64,000 nucleotides of DNA from Nematostella vectensis (Eukaryota > Cnidaria > Anthozoa > Actiniaria > Edwardsiidae), in NCBI RefSeq assembly GCF_932526225.1, contig NC_064042.1, positions 13,897,040-13,961,039 on the forward strand. Reading direction: 5' to 3'. A program made the translations under genes and the position numbers. This document shows, piece by piece, positions 40,101 to 52,100 of the stretch; the first letter of the stretch is position 1; each line of letters begins with the position of its first letter. The notes below the pieces were generated by a model that ran no database searches, was not told the origin of the DNA, and was given only the letters and a program-made list of their open reading frames with translations.

Positions 40101-43100
40101 TAATTTCGTTGCCAGAGCGCCAGTTAACAGGACGACTGATAGGCTGACACTTATAATAGCTCTATTATTCAAGATAGACGTGGTTTATTAGACCTGGCGT
40201 ATTTTCCCCCTAACTCTTCGATGGTGTCCCAACCCCGAGTTTATCGTGTTTTTGATAAAAAAGATTTGCTACAGTCTGAAACTTTTACCATTGTCTTCTT
40301 CGGTAGGAATATAGATGCTTTAATGTTTAGCCCTGTGAATTGCCAAGCACTGTTGTTTACGCTTCGTTTCCAAGTGAAATAGAACCTCGAATCAGTAGGT
40401 ATACCATCGATCACCGCGCCGTAAACACCTATGGCGGTACCTGTGTCTACTACAGCCTCAGTGAATCGGTAGCCTGGCTTCCCATCTATGGCGCCTCTCC
40501 TAATACCATCCCCGCGGAAAGCCAACCCAGCCGTTTGGATGTTGATGGTGTCCCCATCGTGAGCATTACACCTGGTTTTTGCAGGAGCAGCCGATCCAAA
40601 GGGTGTAGCCTCTGGATGATGTCAGTCCAGTAGAGTTATCGATAGGTATAGAGATGGCTATTGTTTCTTGTGCTCCATGTGGGATGTCGTCTACTAGGTA
40701 ATGGCCGTGGTGTTTAGGGTATATCCCATCCAACACATAAGGCCCAGCGACTATCTTCAGTTTGTTCGACGTCGAGTTCCACAGACTTGGGTTGTTTAGA
40801 AACCAAAATGCGTCGTGTGTAGTATATGATCTTTGTCCCGGTCTAAGGGCGTCTATCTGTTGGGGTGTTAGATCATTGTATGTTAATGAATCACCTTTGG
40901 GACCAGCTGCACCAGTCGGCCCTTGTATGCCTTGATCACCCTTAACCCCTTGTACGCCTCGATCACCTTTATCGCCCTTGTCACCCTTAGAACCTTGCAA
41001 GCCTTGTTTAAAGGTGTATCCTACGGTGCGGCGTAGTTACACCCGATAGTGTTTATGAGAAGGTATAGCCTGTGGCGATCCCCTCAAATGTGTGTTTATA
41101 TTGTCCACCAGAAATGTTGGTGTCGTCTTAACCCATTTGAGAGTGAAGATAACAATATCACATTTTGTCACATCGAAGCCTATATTGATGGCACCACCCA
41201 CACTTCAAACGTCTGTATCAACCGGACCAACGATAATAGGTTTATTGGTTCCTGAGCTCCAGTTCTTACTAGGTGCACCTGTCGGCCCTCGCTCACCCCG
41301 ATGGCCTTGAACACCAAGGTTCATATCTTGTGCATTAAATACTCCCATTATAGTAATACTTTATACTAAACTTGACCATAGAAGTTTCTGGCTATTTTTT
41401 TCTTGGCCTTATCCATGTATAGGATCGTGTACGGCTCTTTTGTTGTCGTGGGGCTTTACTTACACCCAGCTCTCTCGTTAACAGACTGCGTCCGCTAGCG
41501 CTGGGAAATCCATAGACGCAAAGTGGCTGCAGTTTAACCTAACGTCCTTCGGTGTCTTATAAAAGGATTGAGAAAGGTATATCGCGCTGCAATTTTTACG
41601 CCGTGCTCTGATGAAATAGCCGACGATGGGCCTTTTTTTCTCACACACGAAGAAGTCGAAAATAACAATTTTTTGTTCCTTTTCATCCAGCTTCCCCATA
41701 GGAATTATATCATCACAGGGGTATGGTGAATTTGCTAGCCACTCGTTCACTTTGAAACACGTCTCAAATGCGAACATTCCCTTATATGGGTAGCCCGTTT
41801 TCTTATTCCCCTAGTACCCCTCGGCTGCCATTTTTACTACCTCCGGTCACATTTGACTAGTACCTGGTCTTGCCTCCTGATGATAAACCTTGTACTAGAA
41901 CACACGTGAGGCTGCTTAACTTTTCAAAGAGCTCTATAAAAATCCAATTCATTATTTAATGTGGTTTATTATACATTTATGTGCATATATTCTTTGGCCC
42001 TTGCTGTCTTCTCATATTCTATTGTTACTCACTATTCTCTACACCAGCATGCACACCTCATCAACCTTTTAAGAGACCTTTTTATAAAGGGAGATAAAAA
42101 AGTTTTTAGAACGTTTAAACAATTATACGAACCGATTTAGGAACTATATGTATTATAATCATAAACTAATACTCAGACTGACAGACAGGCTGAAATTCTC
42201 TTATATAGCATTCCACACTTTACTAGTAATAGTATGTGCTTGACAGAGACATTGCACAAGCAGCCTCAACATAAACAAATTGGTTGGTAAGACTTTGGAG
42301 AGCATTGCACTTTACTGATTAGTGGAGCCTGAAAAGGCATTGCACTTTACTAGACAGTAAAAGCTCGAAAGAGTCATTGCACGTCAACCTAGACAGACTT
42401 ATCTTATCTTATCCTAGACAGACTTTATCTTATACACACTGTATAAGATTACGATAACAACTAAAACAAACAGGTAGAGGGGTGTATAACCAACCAAAAC
42501 GGAATGCGTACAAAATTTCTTTATGTGGCCAATACGGGACTTTAAAGAAAGCTGACGTGCCAAAGATTATGGGTCACCTTAGTCTTGTGGCTTATAAGCA
42601 CGACTTCGACACTATAGATCTACTCACGAAACGTTTCAATAGAAGTAAGAAGTACAGCGACCTCTCTAGAATGGTATTTGACGAGCTGAATGAGTTAGGC
42701 GAACTTCCGATTCATAAAACCTCGAAGAAGTACTCAGGTGTGGTGTACTATAACAACCCCGAAGACCTGTTTTCTAGACTGGAATTACTTGGTGGTTCGA
42801 TTAAAGCGGGTAACGACTCGGTTAAGGGCAAGTTCTCCTCATGTTCTGAGGAGATTGAACGTTATTTAAAACAATCGCTTGGAGAACTATTGTCTAACCA
42901 CCTTGTATAGATGGAGAATATTGTAAAGAGAGCCTTATACATCTTATCCCGTGATCGCGAGACACTATCAAAATGAATCCGTCGTTACGGCTTCCTAACG
43001 ACGCCAAACACGAGATCGCTGTCGACAAGAATCAATGACCTACAGCTGGCATAACGTCAACCTCGAATATGGGAACGATAGTGTCAAGTACTCACCTGGT

Positions 43101-46100
43101 GGTGGGGCGACATGAACAACCGTCACTTTCCCGAGTGGGATGTACTCGTACCATGATCTGAACGATTTTCTACACCAGACTATGAAATCGAACGGCCATG
43201 TAGGGGTTGCCGATGGTAAAGACAAATTCTTTATCAACATCATATTCATCCTCACTACCTACAAAGTCGTCGTCATAGTCAGCGATAACTATCAACTGGA
43301 CATAAGGGGAACAAAATTCGGCGAACTTATAGGATCTAACTCAAGTCATCTCGAAAACTGAATATGGATCTAAATTGCCCAACATCACTAATAGCATCGT
43401 CCCTCTCCACATCAACACTGATCTAATAACCGAAAGCACCGTGGGAGGTCGCGCTAGTAATACGCTATTTGTCATACCGACAGACAATTTGACTAGGGGC
43501 TACTCGTTCTCAGTCCAACCAACCAGAGCGCTGTTTAACAGTGTGGATGCCAATTTGATAAGCAGTATGAGATTATCTACGTCGTGGATTCTATTGGTCG
43601 TCCTATCAATCTCAACGGTGTCGAATGGGATATGACTCTAATACTGAGGTCGATATATAAGTCTAGTCTGATTGTATATGAGTCATAAGCATGAGAAGAG
43701 GAGATATGACCCTGATGTGGGTATTAAAGCATATTTACGGCGGAGGCGTCGTCGATTCGATAGCCAATCTGGGTCGTAGGGCTGTAAAAGATGCAACGAG
43801 TAAAGCAGTTTCAACCGCTATAAACAAAACTGGTGTTTATGCTGGGAATAGAGCAGGGGACCAGATCGTCAAGCTCTTACAGAAGAACAAAAAGGGTTCC
43901 CAATCCCGCTATTAGCCAAACACCAGTCATAGATGCTCCCTTAACAGTTGAATTGTTAGCAGATGGTGGGAACACCGCTAAGGGCGACCAACAGGGTATC
44001 GTAAATGGCAGTCATTCATTGATAAAGGAGGTGCCGGTCAATGGTCAAAGGTCAATAGAATTCAGGCCTACGACAACAGGCAGGCATATCACACCGTCAA
44101 CATCAAGAACCTACTTGAGTACGACCCTTCATATGCCAAAACGACTGAAGATACTAGATATGCAGAGAATAGGACCGATACGAACGCCCACAAGGCGTCG
44201 GAAGGCTTTGCTAGGGGCATCTGCAACTGTCAACACCGAGATACCTCTTAATAGATACTATATCTTCGAAGCGTTCGAAAACAAACTTATGCCCCACACG
44301 AAGGCTGAGATACAAATCACTCGAAATAGTGACGCTACACTAATTTGGCGCACGGGAGGGGCGAATTGTCTTGTCGTCATTATTCAAACTGTGGGTACCG
44401 CGAATCATCTTCAACTCAGAAGGGGAGAGCACATATATGGGTAAATATTTGATCCCCCATAAGTGGACTTATCTAAAAGAGATGGTAGAGCGGTTAAACT
44501 CAGGACAAGCTCAAACAGGGAGCTCTAGGATATCTAGTGGAATTAACAGGCCTAGACATGTCTTCGTCTGGGTAGCTAATGACGCCAAACAACAAATCCA
44601 TTCCTGTATAACACATTTTCGGTGGTTGACAGTATGACGCTAACGAGTTGTAATCTAGAGGTGGGGACCTGGAATTTGTATCCAGAGAGTGAGTACCAGG
44701 TCAGCTCTGAGATGTTGACACAGTCACAGTCACAGTCTAATGGGAAGCTGATATAAAGGTCATAGGGAGCTACACGGTTTTTGTATAACGTACTAATATA
44801 GATGTCGTACGTCAATGTAAAAATGACTTTCGATCAAAAGGAGAAAAAAGTCTTATCAGAAGAAAGCGCCAATAACTCTTCCAAAGACTGGCTCTGGACT
44901 GTTCAGTGTTCCACAAGACAAAGTCGGTAAACTTAAAAAAATATAAGAGCTACCTAACACCAACACAGAAACATCAAATCGTTCAGGCTCTTTACGGAGG
45001 CTGAGCCTGTAAGGGACCTCGAGTCCTGTTCTTTGCCTCCTACGGCCGTCATCTCCGTGAATGTAATAAATAAAAATAAATAAAACTGTTTCCGGTATCC
45101 CGCTATTTAAACTAACTAGAAAGCAATAGGAAGGGTCGGGGCGTTGACGATCGGGGTGCCCCTGCTCATGTCAGCTCTATCGGGTGAAGGTCTCCAAGTA
45201 GACAATCAGCCTCAGAACTACCTTCAAACGTACAGAATCCCCACACCACCTAAGGGTGGCTACCTAAGACCGCCTCCACTCTACGGTCAGCGGAATGACC
45301 CAACGGTTGGATACGGAGTTAAACCATAGAGAAGGCGAGAAAAAGGAGGCAAAAGGGCTCCTGCTAGGCAAAAACAGCCCGTTCAACGCTACAGAGGTGT
45401 ATACAGTCTTCATAATCTACCTAGACGGATCCATAAGAAAGAATGTGGGATTATAAATTTGGACAGTTCTGAGGAGAGTGGCTCACATAGGGTCTGCTAC
45501 CGAAATAAAGATGATACATACTGTGATAACTTCGACAGCTTTGGCTTCCAAATGCCTCAAGAGGTTGAGCGGTACCGAGCTACATCGAGAAAGACACTTG
45601 TTTATTCGGGGGATGAGATCTAAGATTGGCTATCGGTACTTTGTGGTTGCTGGTGCTTATACTACATTCTAGAGAGGCAAAAAGGGGTCTCTGTGTTCGA
45701 AGCTATCCATAATGATTCGATCAGTCGAAATAACCAAGAGGAAAACCATAAGTTTCTGACATTATACTTTAGTATACTCTAATGGTATATGAAGAAGTAC
45801 TGCGTCAGAGAGAAGAGAGAAACTGATCTAATGGTATATAAAGTAGTACTGCGTCAGAGAGAAGAGAGAAACTGATTGTATCCAGGGTTTTGAACGGTAT
45901 GGGCCCGTACACCCGCTCGAGAAACCACTCACGTATGACAAAGAGACAGGTCAAGTATTTGGAAAGTTAAACCGTTGAACAAAGAAAATGAGATCGCGGC
46001 ACGGCGGGACATCTGCTACGACACGGGGAAGAGCATAGGAGAGTGCGACAAAAAGATGGTTGAGTCGCTTGATCAAATGCCGTATGGTGAGATGCCTAAG

Positions 46101-49100
46101 TGGGGGTCGACCGCACGTTTCTTTATCAACTCGGCCTCGGTGTGTAAAAAAAAAAACCCGGCAGAAGCCGTCGAGTGAAAGTTTTATAACAGGCACATGA
46201 AAGACCTGCTGGAGGATACCCCTGTATACAATATTAGGAGAAATGGTAAATCATAATTAACATATATTTTCATATTCTTTTAAATGGTTTACACTTGTGG
46301 ACCGTTTGAAAATGAACTGACTTTCTACACTATGCACGAAATAATGTGGCATTGCCCTGTATGTAACAATGACTACACAATGGGCGGGAAATGGGCCCAT
46401 TTCCGAACGAAGAAGCACTTGACAACCTTAATACTGTAGCACTAGCCATCGCGAAGGATGGAGACCAGTAAAGCGGACGATCGATAAATAAAGTTAATGT
46501 CTCAACGCATCGCTACCACACCTAGGACAGAGCAGACGAATTGGGACCTAAAGGATTCACCACGTTTCACGAGATCAGTGGTTGAAATGATAAATACCCA
46601 CTAGCGCAACTGCGAGGCACGAGAAAGGCTACCGCCTGCCATATTACAAAAGTACTGGCATCTATGAAGGGCATTAAATTTACCCTGGGATTGAAAATCA
46701 CGTTCTATAGAACAGTTGGCGAAGACACAGTGTTTAAGAATGCTTTCTTCAGCAGCCCAAACGATCGGCAAAAAAACTGAGATTAATGAGGCATTTGAAC
46801 ACGCAGCGCAACAGATTCTAAACAAGTTAGCCTAGTGGGTATCCGAAGGGCCTGGTTGGACTATAGAATCAGTCGACGGTCACTACCTCAATGTCGTAAA
46901 ATTCCTGCCTATGAGGGGTGAATCCTACATAGAGCTCCCACCTGGGTTGCGGAGTAAAGGACTAAACAATTTGAAAAACAAGGACAATGAGTGCTTTAGG
47001 TGGTGTCATACCAGACACTTGAGGCTATTACAGAATCAGTCGACGGTCACTACCTCAATGTCGTAAAATTCCTGCCTATGAGGGGTGAATCCTACATAGA
47101 GCTCCCACCTGGGTTGCGGAGTAAAGGACTAAACAATTTGAAAAACAAGGACAATGAGTGCTTTAGGTGGTGTCATACCAGACACTTGAGGCTATTACAG
47201 AAAAGATCCAGGGATGCAACCACTGAAGCTCACCAAAAAACTCACCGACTGTGGGTACAGATACCAAGTGGTCTGCTGCTGCGACAAGTACGACAAAACC
47301 AGCACAGACCAAAATGGGTGAAAAGGCTGTCTATAAATTCATGGAAAAAATGCTAGAGGAAGTAAAGTACTGTAAGACCGCCATGCGGAAGCACTTCGAT
47401 AAGGATCTGGTGATGAGCAATATCAAACAATTCCAAAGTATATCAAACAATTCCAAGAGTATGAAAAATGCCATATCTGCAACCGGGAGTTCACTGAGAA
47501 AGACATTCGAGAGACCATTGCCACATCACTGGTAAATTCAGAGGCTCCGCTCACCGGGGATGCAACCTGAAGCTTAGAGTGGTACCAAGAGACAATGAAA
47601 ATTCCCGTCATATTCCATATAAGAGGCTACGACTATCATTATATCATGCAAGAGATTGCCGCCTTTGTCAAGAAGCATGCGCACAAGAACAAGAAAGGAG
47701 AAGAGGTAGAAATGAGTGAAAACGCCATACCGAACAACATGGAAAAATATATGCTTTTCAAGCTTGCCAAACATTTGACATTCATCGACAGCTTTCATTT
47801 TATGAGCTCAAGTTTAGATAGATTGGTAAGCAACCTGCCAAAGGGGTCGTTGAAATAAACAGCCCTGACGTATAAAAACCAGGAGCTTGATCTCATGGTT
47901 AGAAAAGGAGTAACCCCTACGACTACATGGACAGCTTTGAAAAGTTTAACAGGACGATATTACTATTGAAGAAGGACTTCTACAGCACGCTAAACAACGA
48001 GCCCATCTCAGACGAGTACTACAAACTAGACCCGTGCCACTACTTCACATCCCCTGGTCTCTACTGGGACGCCATGCTGAAGTTGACCGATATCAAGAGA
48101 CCATGATATAAGAGAACGAATCCCCGTGGCCCATGATTGCGTCCATGAAAGCTATTTTTAGATTGCGTGAGCTTGTCAATTATAGCATCTATATATGGTT
48201 CGCCGCGCCATATTTGGTTATGGGCATCTCGCGAGCTATAGTTCATTTTCACAACAAAACCTTTTTCCCTCTGCACTTTTTACTTCGTTCGCTACCTGTT
48301 TTTATCTTTTTAGCTGCTCCTCATAGCACATGATCACAATGCTACCCGTAGGGTGGTGTACTGGTATCAGTTAAGTTATCTGATGTTAAGTTATCTTGTT
48401 ATTTAAATAATTGAACCGGAAGACGTCGAGGAGACGGCGAATTTGGAGTTCATTCAAGATGCAGACTCCTAAACAGTTCTTTATCTCTTTAATTCAGTGA
48501 GATCCTAGGCATTATCAGAATCTATGTTATGTATCTTAATACAAGAAGGCTCTTTGATCTTCAATATTTTTAGACGAATGAACTTCAATTTTTCACGCAA
48601 ATGTTCAAAAATCATGTCACTCAAGAAACCCTTGTCACTGGAATAAAGATTTACTTCATTATAAAGACTTGAAATCTTTTATTTGTGAAATACATGTCTT
48701 AATAACCACAATATCGGTGTGAATATAATGGTATTAAGTTCTGGATGTATCTTTTTCATTAAAATAGAATGGGAAGAGAATTGTGTGTTGTAAACACAGA
48801 TTTCTGATTGATTGTTCTTTTGAGCTTATATTGCGAATCAGCTTTGAAAACGTTTACTGGGGAGGTTGTTCCCCACGCCTAAAACTACGCACTCTATGCA
48901 TTTTAATGTCTTTAATGTCCGAGAAACGGTAGATTGAATCAAGCGTACTCTCTGGAAAATCATTTTCCCAGCGTTCGTGAAAAAGAAAGGTATTTTCGGT
49001 CAAAAAGATTTCCATAACAGCCTTTGCCGGTTCACATCGCTCAAATGTGATCGCGAGTAAGACTTATACAAATACACTCCCCAACACGGTCGCCATCACA

Positions 49101-52100
49101 TTTACGGCGCCCCTTACCTGGAATCTCGCTTCTGTCGATCCCAGGTGTCCCGGCGCCTGCCACTTGACCAGTGAGTCGGCCAGGGGGAGGCCGACCACCT
49201 CGAACGGCCCGGCGGCCTAAAACCCTCGGGAGAGTCGAGCCGTCGCCAGTCTATTCGCTTCGCTCTTCGACAGGCTCCCCCGCCTAGCACGACGCATGTG
49301 TTCGGGAAGTCCCCATCCCCGTCTTGCTGTTCGTAGCGCTTTCGCTGCGCGAAAGTCACTACTCCTTAGCTTCGATGCCGGGGACTCCAATGCGCCGCCC
49401 GGGCGACCCCACCCCCATGAGCCAACAAAGGATCGCTTCGCGGCGCCTGGAGCCGCCAACCGGTTTGGACCGGAAACCCTGCCCGGGCGGAATCGGTCGG
49501 AAATAAAAGAAATAGAAAAGAGGAGAGAAATAGAACAAAGAACAGAGGAGAGAAAATAAAAGAACAAAAAAAAAAAGAGAGTTGAGAGTAGAATAGATAA
49601 AAAAGAGGGAGAAAAAACGATACAACAAAGAAAACAGGTGGGAGATAAGAATAGATCAAAGAAGAAAGAGTGGGAGATAAGAATAAGGCTTATGGGCAAG
49701 CGAGGCATTCGTATCTATTTTTCAAGATGGAGGTACTGTATCTGCTAGACTTATCTTATACTTTTGAGATTTTGCCGCCATTTATAGTTAGAAGGTTCTA
49801 TATCTTATTATCAACGCATTTTGTTACCTGCACAGCCATGCACCTCTACGCGCAGACACGGCCTCATCAGCATAGGCTCCACGTTAGCTGACATGTCAGG
49901 CCAGAAACGAACAAAACGAGCGCGCACATCATTGATTGAGATATGTTGAATGGCATCACGCTTGACCGTCACGTTTATTTTCTGTGAACAAGACAAATAA
50001 GAAAAATGAAATAAACAATGAAACAGAAGAATGCAAGCTATCTAACAAGCAGACAAACAAACACACAAGAATGACAAAGCAAACAAGAAAACATAAACGA
50101 AAAAATATTCAAACCAAGATGCAAAAAAAAAATCAGGCACTTTCATAACTCGAACGTCACGCTAATTATTTTTCGTACGTATGGATACATATTTCCTCCA
50201 AGGCGCGCGCGCTATCATCCGGGAACGGAACTTCACGCTTGGCGGAAAAACAATTTACACGCGCGCGACAGTGCTGAAAAACGCAAGACTAGTTCCAGTA
50301 CCGCGCGGTTAAACCAGCCTATTTGTTTTGAAATGGCGGCGTTTTACTGGCGAACTGTCACATTTTGGCGAATGCTAAGAAAACTAGATCAAACCTAAGG
50401 CTATAATTTTCTTTATGACTCCCTCATTATCAAAGAAATCTATCATCTTTTGTACAGTATGGTTTTAATGCTGTACAGTAAGTCAAAACAGCGACCAAAG
50501 TCAGCCTTTCGTACCTTTACTCGAACGATTCAACACTGAGATTATGTTTGTTATCGCCAGAACACGCGCATGCGCATACGTTATTCAGCACTGTCCACGC
50601 GCGCTACATTTTTTTTTTGCTTTTAGAACAAACGCCCAAAACTGACGACAAAAGACGGAATAAAACAGCAAATAAATAGTCAAAGATTATTTTTTACTTA
50701 GGCCAACTACTTAGCGACTTGCAGTGCTGAAGTAGGCAAGAAAAGATTTGATGCAATGCGTATTTTTAAATACGGTAAAACTTAAAAGTTCTTAAAACCT
50801 TTTACTAAAAGCAATCTTGCCAAAGAATAGAAAAGCTTAAAAAGTCTGAAAAGGGAATTGAATTTGATTTAAATTTGAATTTTCTACAAAGCTTTGAAAA
50901 TTTTCTTGGCCGCGTGAAAAGAGATTGAATCGAGGAAATTATTTCCTGTTTTTGTAAAACAACGTATTTAAAGAAGAGAATTATATGCGAAAAAAAAAGA
51001 AATATTGTTTATCTTGTAGGTTTCGAAGCCAAAGCTGGTCTTATTATTCTTCTGGCAAATCCTCATCAAAAAGATTAATTTAGTCAGCCAAAAGCCAAGA
51101 CAACCGGTTCGTGCAACCCCAATAAAACAAGAAGGACAGCGAAATGCCGTGATAAATTTTCAGAGACCAGCTGATTTAAGTAGTCTATCTTTAATGCCAA
51201 AATTCGCCTCTTAGGAGTGAGGTAGTTTAGAGGTAGAACCCGATTATTGAATAAGCTAATTTATTATATGGCTACAATATAGTACGCGCGCTGTGATTGG
51301 CAAATTGTTAGTCGTGACATTCCGTATTATTATAACTTTGGCGAGCATTGTGGCGTATTATACGGGCTCTAATGAACGTTTTGGCGGGCTCTAATATATT
51401 TAATCCCGCTGCTCTAAGCCAATGAGAGGGCGAGGAAATTGCAGCGAGCCAATCAGAAGGAAGCAGGATTTCCCGCAATTTATTCAAACCTCGCATCGCT
51501 TGCCGTGTTTGGTTGTGTTTTGACAACTACCAAAAAACAAACAGGAAAACATGGCTGAACACGACTCACAATCTTCTCAGCTCGATGAGGAGGAGCTTAA
51601 AAAAATGGGAGAAGACTCTGTTCCCAAAAATACTAAAAAAACAAACATCCTGGGCGATGAAAAAGTTCACCGAGTGGTGCACGAAGCGAATGGTTGAATG
51701 TGATTTTCACAGTATCAGCTCCTCGGATCTTGGAGTCATTTTACGCCGTTTCTATGCTGAAGTCAAAACAAAAGACAAGAAGGACCTCTCGCCGAGTGCC
51801 TTTTGCTTCTAGTGAAACCATTGAGATGGAAAACAGTAATGATTGCAAACAAGGTTGTTTATCTAGGGCAGGCGGGGAAGTGAATGTAAGTTTTTCATCC
51901 TCGACCGAATTATACTTCTGCAAAGGCTGTCATGCCAAATTGTCACTTTTCCAGTTGCACAATAAATTTTAATTGTTTAATTAAGTGACATCCCATTAAA
52001 CTTTCTATATTATGAAACAGTTGTTTCGTTTACAAAAGAACCTTAAACACGTGTATATTTAGCAACGTTTGTAAAGTGAATTGAAGCTGTATTTATTAAT

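Larger units (their letters stand above)
36105..49490. mobile_element. Decayed Polinton/Maverick-like element, about 13.4 kb, with long GC-rich terminal inverted repeats
   Basis: Matching inverted repeats at 36105-36431 and 49069-49490 bracket a region that carries a protein-primed DNA polymerase B N-terminal part, a packaging-ATPase fragment, capsid-like reading frames, a collagen-like fibre and several small genes. This is the gene set of Polintons (self-synthesising, virus-like DNA transposons of eukaryotes). The ATPase and fibre side is on the minus strand and the capsid and polymerase side on the plus strand. Almost every gene has frameshifts or stops, the polymerase lacks its palm/fingers half, and I found no integrase or protease, so it is a dead copy. 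It lies in the 14.4-kb intron between exons 4 and 5 of the discoidin gene. The outer borders are approximate and I could not identify a target duplication. Confidence 0.8.

Noticed and set aside
49217-49708. 163-codon minus frame
   Set aside because: Covers the GC-rich terminal repeat and a purine-rich tract; low-complexity composition; no recognisable protein.
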